Position numbers and translations under genes: made by a program | Assembly: GCA_964601355.1 (NCBI GenBank) | Contig: CAZRNB010000104.1 | Coordinates: 1-10,991 of the forward strand | Direction: 5' to 3' | DNA from: CAZRNB01 sp964601355 | GTDB taxonomy: Bacteria; Planctomycetota; Phycisphaerae; Sedimentisphaerales; Anaerobacaceae | DNA: 10,991 bases | The notes under the pieces: model-generated | Seen by the model: only the letters and a program-made list of their open reading frames with translations | Database searches by the model: none | Told to the model about the DNA's origin: nothing | Shown: positions 1-6,080 of the stretch, piece after piece | Layout of the letters: each line of letters begins with the position of its first letter | How positions within the stretch are numbered: position 1 is the first letter of the stretch

Positions 1-1
1 G

Positions 2-718
2 CCCAAAAATCGCCAGACTATGCTCTTTTCAGCCACAGTAACTCCGGAAATAAGCTCGCTGGCCGTGGGTGTCCAGAAATCGCCTGTAATGATTCAGATT
101 GGCCGGCCGCGCAACCCCATCGAAACAATCACGCAAAATATATATCTTGTCGAGAGGGAGCAGAAAATTGACCTTCTGTTGCACCTGCTCCGGGAGGGCC
201 AATTGTTCAGCGTGCTGGTCTTTTCCCGCACTAAGCGGGGAGCGGACAAGATCAACCGGCAGCTCGAACGGGCCGGCCTTGAATCGGTGGCGATACATTC
301 AGGTCGAACACAGGCACAGCGAGAACGCGCAATGGATGGCTTCAAAGCGGGAAAATACCAAATCATGGTTGCAACCGATATCGCCGCTCGCGGCATCGAT
401 GTCACGGGTATTTCACATGTCATCAATTTCGATGTCCCAGCCGTTCCCGAAGACTACATTCATCGCATTGGCCGGACCGGCCGGGCAGAAGCCACAGGAG
501 ACGCGATTACCTTTGTCGCCCACGATGAGCACAAACAGCTTCGGCTGATTGAAAAATTCATCGGACGCCAGTTTACTCCCGTGGAATGTGCCGGCTTCAC
601 TTACACCAAACACGATAAGCCAAAATCCCTCTTGGGATTGCACAGAGGCAGGCTTTCAACTGCCGGCAGAGGGTCGCGTTTTACTTCTCGGCGTCGCCGA
701 CCACGCCTGAGACGTTAA
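2..718 (+). CDS. DEAD-box ATP-dependent RNA helicase, C-terminal part (RhlE-like)
   Basis: Partial gene; the reading frame is open through the left edge (first full codon at base 2), so the Q, Walker A and DEAD motifs lie outside the window. The visible 238 residues begin at motif III (SAT, residues 10-12). They continue through the second RecA-like domain: VFSRT at 73-77 (motif IV), ATDIAARGID at 124-133 (motif V) and HRIGRTGR at 154-161 (motif VI, with the arginine finger). DEAD-box enzymes use ATP to unwind short RNA duplexes, typically in ribosome assembly, RNA decay or cold adaptation. After the helicase core comes a short tail that ends in an Arg-rich stretch (about the last 30 residues), a common RNA-binding extension of RhlE-type proteins. 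Family assignment is certain. The RhlE subfamily is inferred from the overall pattern and the tail. No clear terminator follows the stop. Confidence 0.95.
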   Translation, partial: PKNRQTMLFSATVTPEISSLAVGVQKSPVMIQIGRPRNPIETITQNIYLVEREQKIDLLLHLLREGQLFSVLVFSRTKRGADKINRQLERAGLESVAIHSGRTQAQRERAMDGFKAGKYQIMVATDIAARGIDVTGISHVINFDVPAVPEDYIHRIGRTGRAEATGDAITFVAHDEHKQLRLIEKFIGRQFTPVECAGFTYTKHDKPKSLLGLHRGRLSTAGRGSRFTSRRRRPRLRR

Positions 719-738
719 ACGCCAAACAGTTGCCTGCC

Positions 739-974
739 CTGTCCAAAGTCGAAGGGCGGCAATCTCTCCTTAACTCAAAACTAAACACTCAAAACTCAAA
801 ACTATTCCCGCCTGTCCTGAGCGAAGCGGACTTGTCTTGAGCGTAGTCGAAAGAGTCGAAGGGGCTGACCTTCTATGCCCCCTAACAAATTGAAGCAGAT
901 TTTCTTGTTCATTGTTCAGAGTTCGTTGTTTATTGTTACAACTCAAAACTAAGAACTTAAAACTTAGAACTAAA
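739..974. repeat. Repeat-rich spacer downstream of the helicase gene
   Basis: This spacer contains no credible gene. Two blocks share the word AACTCAAAACT (about 774-803 and 941-974) and consist of slipped variants of it. Between them, about 811-860, lies a run built from CCTGTCCTGAGCGAAG and TTGAGCGTAGTCGAAAG words, with a shorter relative at 739-757. The reverse complement of the same word family occurs inside the palindromic element near 10631-10652, and a degenerate copy lies just before the kinase gene (about 4048-4076). The block 901-938 is a low-complexity TTGTTCATTGTT-type run. These look like dispersed intergenic repeats and not regulatory sites. Confidence 0.6.
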
Positions 975-1072
975 AAAATGGTGTCCCCAGATTTCAGATT
1001 GAGGATTGCCTCTGCGGAAAGTAGAGTGTTGAAAAAGTCCTACAATCTTTCGGACAGTTATCTATGTGGGGC

Positions 1073-1100
1073 TTGACTTGCTCTTATGTTCTGTTATAGT
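1073..1100 (+). promoter_or_regulatory. Sigma70-type promoter of the small transcription unit
   Basis: A TTGACT -35 box (1073-1078) and a TATAGT -10 box (1095-1100) are separated by 16 bases. A TG one base upstream of the -10 box forms an extended -10 element. The expected transcription start is near 1107, about 58 bases before the 61-codon ORF. Assignment is by motif and position only. Confidence 0.55.
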
Positions 1101-1164
1101 TATCCTTGAGGTGTTGCCGATGTAGTATTTAGGGATTAAGAGTCCAATTTTAGAAGGTCGAAAA

Positions 1165-1350
1165 ATGGGTTTCTCCTCCAAACGATGTCCGGCTTATTCG
1201 AAGTTAGCGAAGCGGTTGGCACCAGATTACGCCCAAACGAGCTTTGAGATGGAGCCAGATTTGATCGTTTATTTGTTCTCCCTGCATAAACCCAGAGACA
1301 ATGTAACCGGCTTTGGTTTTTGCGGGAATATTACCATACTACGGCGATGA
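1165..1350 (+). CDS. Small hypothetical protein (61 aa)
   Basis: I do not recognise this protein. It is basic at both ends (SSKRCPAYSKLAKRLAP near the start, ILRR at the end) with a short hydrophobic stretch in the middle (LIVYLF) and two cysteines. It has no signal peptide and no clear membrane helix. The case for it being a gene is the context: a good promoter about 65 bases upstream, an AGAAGG ribosome-binding site (1152-1157) seven bases before the ATG, and a factor-independent terminator 25 bases after the stop. The unit might instead be a non-coding RNA of about 295 nt in which this ORF is accidental. It does not resemble tmRNA, RNase P RNA, SRP RNA or 6S RNA as far as I can judge by eye. 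Confidence 0.4.
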   Translation: MGFSSKRCPAYSKLAKRLAPDYAQTSFEMEPDLIVYLFSLHKPRDNVTGFGFCGNITILRR

Positions 1351-1375
1351 TAGGCTGACTTTCAAGAAGATAGAG

Positions 1376-1402
1376 GGCCAGTTCTTGTCGCTGGCCTTTT
1401 TT
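1376..1402 (+). terminator. Rho-independent terminator
   Basis: A perfect 6-bp stem, GGCCAG (1376-1381) and CTGGCC (1391-1396), has a 9-nt loop and is followed directly by six T residues (1397-1402). It closes the small unit that starts at the 1073 promoter and insulates the Rnk-like genes downstream. Confidence 0.75.
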
Positions 1403-1460
1403 GTTGCGCGTCTGGTTGGGCAAAATTAAAAAGAAGTTGAAACCAAAAAACCGGATTTCT

Positions 1461-1520
1461 GTCGGGTGGCCCCGTTGGGCGCATCTCAAGAATATTAAAC
1501 ACCTCAAATATAGGGCCGAC
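1461..1520 (+). promoter_or_regulatory. Possible structured leader of the Rnk-like gene cluster
   Basis: The 189-base gap between the terminator and the first Rnk-like gene holds a segment that can fold. GTCGG (1461-1465) pairs with CCGAC (1516-1520). GCCC (1469-1472) and GGGC (1477-1480) form a small internal hairpin. GTG (1466-1468) can pair with CAC (1500-1502). I recognise no known riboswitch class and found no convincing promoter in this gap, so where transcription of the cluster starts is open. Confidence 0.22.
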
Positions 1521-1591
1521 TTATTGCCTCTGATTTGCAATAATATCAGCCACTTTGTTGCGAACGAATAAATTTTGTAAGGGAAGAAACC

Positions 1592-2005
1592 ATGGAAAAG
1601 CAAGGCATTTTCATTACTGATTTTGACTTGAAAAGATTAAAAGAAGTACTCCAATCAGCAAGATATTTTGGAAAGGAGGACAAGTCGATTCTGGACAAGT
1701 TAGAGGATAAGATACAACATGCCATTGTCACTTCGCAGAAAAGCATTCCGCCATACGTTGTAACAATGAACTCTCAGGTACGTCTAAGAGACCTTAAAAA
1801 TAAGGATGCGACTTTTTGGCTGGTGTTTCCACACGAGGCGCATTTGAAGGAGGAAAACGTTTCTATATTGACACCTATTGGAACTGCCATGTTTGGTCGC
1901 AAATCCGGCGATATGATTGAATATCAATCTACTACAGGATTAAAACAGCTCAGGATAGCAAGGATTCTTTATCAGCCTGAAGCATCCGGTCATTTTGGCC
2001 TGTAA
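1592..2005 (+). CDS. Rnk-like GreA/GreB-fold regulator, copy 1
   Basis: This 137-residue protein aligns end to end with E. coli Rnk (about 136 aa). Rnk is a GreA/GreB-related factor that binds RNA polymerase and was first described as a regulator of nucleoside diphosphate kinase. Residues 1-50 form the N-terminal helical region (ITDFDLKRLKEVL at 8-20). VVTMNS at 56-61 opens the FKBP-like C-terminal domain. SILTPIGTAMFGRKSGD lies at 91-107, and the family hallmark YQPEASGHFGL ends the protein (E. coli ends YQPEAAGDYLL). The start is set by an AAGGGAAG ribosome-binding site just upstream of the ATG. It is the first of three tandem paralogues, with a 148-base gap to the next. The position matching canonical V-G-D reads S-G-D here, so this copy is somewhat diverged. 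The Rnk family is clear; targets and physiological role are unknown. Confidence 0.9.
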   Translation: MEKQGIFITDFDLKRLKEVLQSARYFGKEDKSILDKLEDKIQHAIVTSQKSIPPYVVTMNSQVRLRDLKNKDATFWLVFPHEAHLKEENVSILTPIGTAMFGRKSGDMIEYQSTTGLKQLRIARILYQPEASGHFGL

Positions 2006-2153
2006 GGTTAAAAAGAAAATGATGGACCAAGAAAAAAGCAGCCTTAAAAGCGAATGAAGTCACAATCATAAAACAGTTATGGGATCAATCCTGGATGTGA
2101 AACTTGTTATGAAATGGTTTTGCAGGACCCAGAAAAACAGAAAGGGTGCAACC

Positions 2154-2567
2154 ATGAAAAATAAAGGGATTCAAATTACTGATTACGACTTTGAACGGTT
2201 AAGAGAATTGCTTCGGACATCTAAACTTGCTGGTAAAAGTGATGATGCTTTTCTCAAATTGGAGAAAGAATTGGAGCGTGCCGAAGTCGTTTCTTCCAGA
2301 AAGATTTCCGCGGATGTAGTTACTATGAATTCCATAGTACGTATTAAAGATTTGGATACAAACGAAGAAATGATACTGCAACTTGTATTTCCCAGCGACT
2401 CAAACCTGGACGAGTGCAAAATTTCCATCTTGGCTCCTGTTGGAACAGCAATACTTGGTTATAAGGTCGGAGATACCGTCGAATGGCAGGTACCGGCAGG
2501 AATTAGAAGGTTAAGAATCGAAGAGGTACTGTATCAACCGGAGGCAGCAGGTGATTTTCTCTTGTAG
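2154..2567 (+). CDS. Rnk-like GreA/GreB-fold regulator, copy 2
   Basis: This is the copy closest to canonical Rnk, with 137 residues. It carries VVTMNS at 55-60, SILAPVGTAILGYKVGD at 91-107 and the terminal YQPEAAGDFLL, nearly identical to the E. coli C-terminus. The reading frame is open further upstream (ATG at 2079 and 2109). I chose 2154 because an AAAGGG ribosome-binding site (2141-2146) lies seven bases before it and because the resulting N-terminus (MKNKGIQITDYD) matches copy 1 (MEKQGIFITDFD) residue for residue in length. Family members bind RNA polymerase through the Gre-like fold and can compete with GreA/GreB; that role here is by homology only. It is followed after 25 bases by copy 3, so these two are almost certainly cotranscribed. 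Confidence 0.92.
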   Translation: MKNKGIQITDYDFERLRELLRTSKLAGKSDDAFLKLEKELERAEVVSSRKISADVVTMNSIVRIKDLDTNEEMILQLVFPSDSNLDECKISILAPVGTAILGYKVGDTVEWQVPAGIRRLRIEEVLYQPEAAGDFLL

Positions 2568-2592
2568 TTAAAAACGATGGAAAGGAAAAATC

Positions 2593-3015
2593 ATGACTGA
2601 GAGGAAAGATATTTACATTACGAATTTCGACCTCCAACGCTTGCTGGAATTAATTAACAGCGACAAAGAGTTTGCTGAGGAAGAACGAGCAATGTTGGTT
2701 AAGCTCGACGGCAAATTAGACTGTGCTAAGGTAGTTTATTGGAGGGACATTCCCCCCAATGTCATTACGATGAATTCAAAAGTGTGTCTCAAAGACTTAT
2801 TTACGAATGAGAAAATCGTACTTGACTTGGTTTTCCCATCCGATGCAAATCCTGAGCGGAACAAGTTCTCTATCTTAACTCCCATTGGAACCACTGTGCT
2901 CGGATGCCAGATTGGGGACATTATCGACCGCCAGGTCATAGAAGGAGAATATGGAAGGTTGGTAGTCGAGGAAATTCTTTATCAGCCGGAAGCAACCAGT
3001 AATTTCAACTTGTAG
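2593..3015 (+). CDS. Rnk-like GreA/GreB-fold regulator, copy 3
   Basis: This third tandem paralogue has 140 residues. The N-terminal helix region (YITNFDLQRLLELI) is followed by VITMNS at 57-62, FSILTPIGTTVLGCQIGD at 92-109 and the terminal YQPEATSNFNL. The C-terminus has lost the A-G-D pattern seen in copy 2 and E. coli, and a short insertion (EGEYGR) precedes the last strand, so it has diverged most at the C-terminal end. An unusually good ribosome-binding site, GGAAAGGA (2579-2586), precedes the ATG. It is cotranscribed with copy 2. The three proteins keep the fold but differ in charge around the loops, which would fit separate partners or expression conditions; this is inference. Confidence 0.9.
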   Translation: MTERKDIYITNFDLQRLLELINSDKEFAEEERAMLVKLDGKLDCAKVVYWRDIPPNVITMNSKVCLKDLFTNEKIVLDLVFPSDANPERNKFSILTPIGTTVLGCQIGDIIDRQVIEGEYGRLVVEEILYQPEATSNFNL

Positions 3016-3037
3016 TCAGAAAGGAAGGTGAACAGCA

Positions 3038-3073
3038 ATGTCAAGTATCTTGGGGTCGCATCTTAAATATTAA
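3038..3073 (+). other. Micro-ORF or start of a lost gene after the Rnk cluster
   Basis: Twenty-two bases after copy 3 there is a strong ribosome-binding site, AAGGAAGG (3021-3028), with an ATG at 3038. The frame closes after 11 codons (MSSILGSHLKY). The spacing mirrors the starts of copies 2 and 3. It could be the 5' remnant of a deleted fourth gene or a genuine micro-peptide; nothing further downstream in any frame continues an Rnk-like sequence. Confidence 0.2.
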
Positions 3074-3312
3074 CTATTTAATTCCGGGTACATCATACAT
3101 ATTTCTATTTTCGATAGGTCTTGTTTAGTCGAAAGACCGGCCATTCATATTATCAAATTGCCCCACAAACAATCCCGACCGTCGCCGCTACTGCGACGGC
3201 TAAACATAAACAACAAATCAACATCGTTTTAATTGGAGGTTTTATCGAGGCTGTGGATTTACGCCGCTGTCAGTTTTATTATTGTCGAGATTGTCTGAAA
3301 AGGCAAGAAAAA
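3074..3312. other. Non-coding spacer with small hairpins
   Basis: I see no supportable gene. Two stem-loops are visible: GGTCTT (3117-3122) with AAGACC (3133-3138), and CCGTCGC (3179-3185) with GCGACGG (3193-3199). The second is followed by CTAAAC, a word that also follows the hairpin at 3400-3422. Neither has a T-tract, so they are not typical terminators. Open frames here lack a ribosome-binding site and a proper start. Confidence 0.4.
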
Positions 3313-3368
3313 AAGTGCATAAGTGCATAAGTGCATAAGTGCACAAGAGCATAAGGGCAAAAAGGCAA
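3313..3368. repeat. Degenerate 8-bp tandem repeat (AAGTGCAT)n
   Basis: Seven consecutive 8-base units can be read: AAGTGCAT three times (3313-3336), then AAGTGCAC, AAGAGCAT, AAGGGCAA and AAAGGCAA. The first units are exact and the later ones drift, as expected of a decaying microsatellite-like array. The open frames that run through it are by-products of the repeat. Confidence 0.85.
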
Positions 3369-3399
3369 AAAACAAAAGTAAAAAGGTTAAATGTAAAAT

Positions 3400-3475
3400 G
3401 CCGACCCCACAGGTGGGTCGGCTAAACTATCTTCTGTCCTCTGTTTTCTGCCTTCTGTCATCTGTTCTTTGTATT
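3400..3475. repeat. Hairpin and CTTCTGTC low-complexity tract
   Basis: GCCGACCC (3400-3407) and GGGTCGGC (3415-3422) form an 8-bp stem with a 7-nt loop. It is followed by a pyrimidine-rich run of TTCTGTC/TCTGTT words (about 3430-3470). The stem lacks a directly adjacent T-tract, so I class it as an intergenic repeat and not as a terminator. Confidence 0.5.
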
Positions 3476-3570
3476 ACAAAGAACTATTGCATTTCAATTC
3501 CGTATAAATTATATTGGCAAAGTTTAAGTTGGCAATGTGTGCCGGCCCGTTTATAATAATTAAAACTCGT

Positions 3571-3600
3571 CTCGGTGAAGGCTTTCTTAGCCGGAGCGGG
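3571..3600 (+). repeat. Dispersed GC-rich repeat, copy 1
   Basis: The segment starts CTCGGTGAAGGC and ends GCCGGAGCGGG. It matches the segment at 3881-3907 with a few substitutions and a 3-base length difference. Each copy contains a short inverted pair (GGCT/AGCC here; CGGCG/CGCCG in copy 2). Confidence 0.5.
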
Positions 3601-3650
3601 AAAGGATTAATAGTATTAGAATGGAGTTGGCAGGATTATAAAAAATAAAT

Positions 3651-3684
3651 AAAAAAGGCCAATACAATTGTCATTCGATTGGCT
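3651..3684 (-). terminator. Possible leftward terminator
   Basis: Read on the minus strand, GCCAAT (3683-3678) pairs with ATTGGC (3663-3658) and is followed by C and a T6 run (3656-3651) inside a longer A/T tract. The geometry fits a factor-independent terminator for leftward transcription, but the loop is long (14 nt) and I see no leftward gene upstream that would need it. Confidence 0.25.
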
Positions 3685-3809
3685 GATTAATAACTTTGTT
3701 ATCTTCATATCAGGGCAGCGGGGGAAAAACTGCTAAACTCATCGTGTAAAAAGGCCGATTTTGCCTTCGGGTGAATTCTATCTTTGTGATAGAAACAACT
3801 GGATTTTTT

Positions 3810-3837
3810 TTGACAAGATTTTAGGTAAGCCGATAAT
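3810..3837 (+). promoter_or_regulatory. Strong sigma70-type promoter upstream of the kinase gene
   Basis: A perfect TTGACA -35 box (3810-3815) follows a T8 tract. With a 16-base spacer it precedes GATAAT (3832-3837), five of six matches to the -10 consensus. Transcription would start near 3844, leaving a leader of about 240 bases before the kinase ATG. The leader includes the GC-rich repeat at 3881-3907 and a small stem, TCGGG (4043-4047) with CCCGA (4053-4057). Confidence 0.55.
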
Positions 3838-3880
3838 TGGTGCAAATGGCTTTATTATCGGGCTACGGCAGGCTCTCAGG

Positions 3881-3907
3881 CTCGGCGTAGGCCTTCGCCG
3901 GAGCGGG
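3881..3907 (+). repeat. Dispersed GC-rich repeat, copy 2
   Basis: This is the second copy of the repeat at 3571-3600 (CTCGGCGTAGGCC then TTCGCCGGAGCGGG). It lies in the presumed untranslated leader of the kinase gene. CGGCG and CGCCG can pair, so it may form a hairpin in the leader RNA. Confidence 0.5.
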
Positions 3908-4084
3908 CCGCCCTGACGAGTCGGATGTTGAAGCTTTAGACAAGGCCAAAAATGGCTCCGCTTAACGCGTACAATTAGCTTATTTAAGACCTGTCTCTCC
4001 ACAGTGGCGAAAGTCACACTGCGTGGATGCCTTATGGCAGAATCGGGCCTGTCCCGAGCCATGTCGAGGGGTCGAGAGAGATAA

Positions 4085-5308
4085 ATGAAGGACGAAACAA
4101 GTTACGATACGTTATTTGGCAGGATGGCAGTAGAGTATGGTCTCTGCACAAAGGAGGAGGTGCGGCGTGCAATTGAGGAGATGAAAATCCGCCGCGAAAC
4201 CAATCCCATCGCACTGGCGAACCTGATGGTTGACCTGGGTTATATTACGCGGAACCAGGCGTCAAGATTAAGGATCCGACTAAAAGAAACTAAAACTGAG
4301 CCGCACCAGATTCCGGGCTACAAAATACAGGGCAGGATCGGCGCCGGCGCGATGGCGGTCGTTTATAAAGCCACGCAGCTGAGTCTGAACAGAACCGTAG
4401 CGATAAAGATTTTGCCGAAGCGATTCAGCGAGAATCCGGAGTATGTGCAGCGGTTCTATAAAGAAGGCCAGGCAGCCGGCAAGCTCAATCACAATAATAT
4501 TGTCCAGGCCATCGACGTCGGCGAGGCGGGAGGCTACCACTATTTTGTAATGGAGTACGTTGAAGGCAGGACCGTGGCCGACGACATAGCGGCCGGCAAA
4601 ATCTTCGATGAAAAAGAAGCGCTGGACATAATCATTCAGGTTGCTCACGCCTTGGCGCACGCCCATGCAAACGGCCTTATCCACCGCGACGTTAAGCCGA
4701 AGAATATAATGATTAGTAACGACAGCGTGGTGAAGCTCGCGGATATGGGTCTGGCACGCGAGATGACGGACATTAAGCTGGCCGAGAACGAGGCGGGCAA
4801 AGCTTATGGCACGCCTTTCTATATTGCACCTGAGCAAATTCGCGGCAAAATCGACATTGACGGCAGGGCGGACATCTACGGCCTCGGGGCCACTTTCTAC
4901 AATATGGTGACGGGCCGGGTCCCGTTCATGGCGGATGACTCAATGGAGGTTATGAAAAAGCATTTGCGGGAAAAGTTAATACCACCCGACCATATAAACA
5001 CTTCGCTGACAGCCGGCGCGTCCGAGGTAATTGAAATTATGATGGCTAAGCGAAGAGAAGACCGCTACGATAACGTTGAGGAGCTGCTGATGGACCTGGA
5101 GGCCCTTCGTAACGGCCAGCCGCCGATGCGTGCGCACAAAAGGTTCGATGTTTCCGTGCTTGAGCAGCTTGAAAAAGGAGAGGCCATCGATGCCGAAGAA
5201 GTCATCTATGCGGAGGAGACCATCGCTCGTTATCGAATGGCGGTGCTTATCCTGAGCGCTATTACGGCTATATTCTTTGTGATCATGGTTCTTCAATTTA
5301 TACTTTAG
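4085..5308 (+). CDS. Membrane-anchored Hanks-type Ser/Thr protein kinase
   Basis: The 407-residue protein has three parts. Residues 1-70 form a helical module (FGRMAVEYGLCTKEEVRRAI and GYITRNQASRLR) of the kind seen before type II secretion ATPase N-domains and in many planctomycetal kinases. Residues about 79-345 are a full eukaryotic-like kinase domain: glycine loop GRIGAGAMAVV (83-93), Lys108 in VAIKIL, HRDVKPKN (200-207), D-M-G (220-222) in place of D-F-G, GTPFYIAPE (242-250), and D263 in DIYGLG. All catalytic residues are present, so it should be active. Residues 385-407 form a single C-terminal membrane helix with almost nothing after it, so the kinase should face the cytoplasm as a tail-anchored protein with no extracellular sensor. 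A weak GAGAGAG ribosome-binding site precedes the ATG and partly overlaps a repeat-like sequence. Substrates are unknown; neighbours give no clue. Confidence 0.93.
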   Translation: MKDETSYDTLFGRMAVEYGLCTKEEVRRAIEEMKIRRETNPIALANLMVDLGYITRNQASRLRIRLKETKTEPHQIPGYKIQGRIGAGAMAVVYKATQLSLNRTVAIKILPKRFSENPEYVQRFYKEGQAAGKLNHNNIVQAIDVGEAGGYHYFVMEYVEGRTVADDIAAGKIFDEKEALDIIIQVAHALAHAHANGLIHRDVKPKNIMISNDSVVKLADMGLAREMTDIKLAENEAGKAYGTPFYIAPEQIRGKIDIDGRADIYGLGATFYNMVTGRVPFMADDSMEVMKKHLREKLIPPDHINTSLTAGASEVIEIMMAKRREDRYDNVEELLMDLEALRNGQPPMRAHKRFDVSVLEQLEKGEAIDAEEVIYAEETIARYRMAVLILSAITAIFFVIMVLQFIL

Positions 5309-5407
5309 CTGCCTGAATCGTGTCCCATCGTTTGTTGCCCGTCACTTGTACCCTGCTATTGTGAGAAGTCATTTTTGAAATACAATTTTGCCGCTTGATT
5401 CCTGGAT

Positions 5408-5515
5408 ATGAATATCGATGAAGCCCTGCGCGGTTATTCGCCTCTGTGCATCGAGGATATTGCCGCAGTAATGCAGAGAACCAATGGCTGTACCATCAGT
5501 AAAACTATTGGATAA
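5408..5515 (+). other. Short ORF (35 codons) downstream of the kinase, doubtful
   Basis: The gap between the kinase and the leftward membrane-protein gene (5309-5504) holds one short ORF, MNIDEALRGYSPLCIEDIAAV and on to a stop at 5513. It looks protein-like (helical, amphipathic start), but no ribosome-binding site precedes it and it overlaps the 3' end of the opposite-strand gene by 11 bases. It may be the remnant of a longer gene. No terminator for the kinase gene was seen in this gap. Confidence 0.15.
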
Positions 5516-5768
5516 AGCCGGCAGTCTCCAGGACCGCGGGAAAATGAGATGCCCTGGTTATTCCCCTGTTGATTTCGGCAGTGAGCAGACATATTGGTAA
5601 GGCTGTAATTGTTATAAGGCTTATCAATAGGACATAAGCAGGAACGGCTGCCACGATAACCAATATTCGTAAGATATCCATAAGAGCTGATGTGTCAGGC
5701 TCAATCTTGGCTTTTTGTAATTTTGCTTTCATAAGAGCTCGTCCATAAAATATTTTGATTATTTGCAT
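5505..5768 (-). CDS. Small single-pass membrane protein, hypothetical (87 aa)
   Basis: This is the only convincing leftward gene. The start at 5768 is set by a near-perfect ribosome-binding site, GAAAGGAG on the minus strand (5780-5773), four bases before the ATG. The reading frame is open further upstream to 5840 but without such a site. The protein has a basic N-terminus (MQIIKIFYGRALMKAKLQKAK), a long hydrophobic stretch at about residues 33-63 (LRILVIVAAVPAYVLLISLI and onward) that makes one or two membrane helices, and a short polar tail. By the positive-inside rule the N-terminus should be cytoplasmic. I recognise no family. It is divergent from the secreted-protein gene at 6081, so the 312-base gap between them probably holds both promoters. 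Confidence 0.5.
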   Translation of the reverse strand: MQIIKIFYGRALMKAKLQKAKIEPDTSALMDILRILVIVAAVPAYVLLISLITITALPICLLTAEINRGITRASHFPAVLETAGFIQ

Positions 5769-6015
5769 TTTGCTCCTTTCATCTATAAGTAAGTTACAGC
5801 GGCTTCCCGTATCGTAACGCAACAAAATGGCGTAAGCCATGCTGTGCGGAGCAGGTGGCTAAGCCACAGGTCGAGAAAAGAGCTGGATCGCCGTGGTGGG
5901 ATTTATGTTCCGGCTTACATTTGAAGCGGGCATAGAAGGGTGCCATACCGTATCTTCTTAATGCCCGTCGGACTGTGAATGTATCATTGTTGGTGATTAC
6001 ATCAGAATTGATGTC
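5769..6015. other. Divergent intergenic region
   Basis: This region lies between the leftward small membrane-protein gene and the rightward secreted-protein gene. A leftward open frame (6033 to 5794) contains a stretch resembling a helix-turn-helix (FTVRRALRRYG), but it begins with TTG, lacks a ribosome-binding site and reads into a Cys/His-rich segment that looks out of frame or non-coding. At most it is a decayed gene fragment. Confidence 0.25.
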
Positions 6016-6043
6016 TTGATATTCTTTGAGCAATAGATACTAT
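6016..6043 (+). promoter_or_regulatory. Possible promoter of the secreted-protein gene
   Basis: TTGATA (6016-6021, five of six matches) and TACTAT (6038-6043, four of six) are separated by 16 bases and lie 37 bases before the ATG at 6081. The region between is AT-rich. The position is reasonable, but the -10 box is only moderate. Confidence 0.35.
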
Positions 6044-6080
6044 TTATACAAATTATACAAACCAGAAAGGAGATTTTGAA

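Noticed and set aside
3121..3556. Two rightward open frames of 69 and 77 codons
   Set aside because: They begin at TTG and GTG without ribosome-binding sites, and run through hairpins, an 8-bp tandem repeat and a pyrimidine-rich tract. Composition follows the repeats and not coding constraint.
3778..4062. Leftward 94-codon frame upstream of the kinase
   Set aside because: It reads antisense through a GC-rich repeat and the kinase leader. It has no ribosome-binding site and its composition is skewed by the repeat.
5794..6033. Leftward 79-codon frame with a helix-turn-helix-like FTVRRALRRYG
   Set aside because: TTG start, no ribosome-binding site, and the second half does not read like protein. 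It is noted only as a possible fragment of a decayed transposase or regulator.
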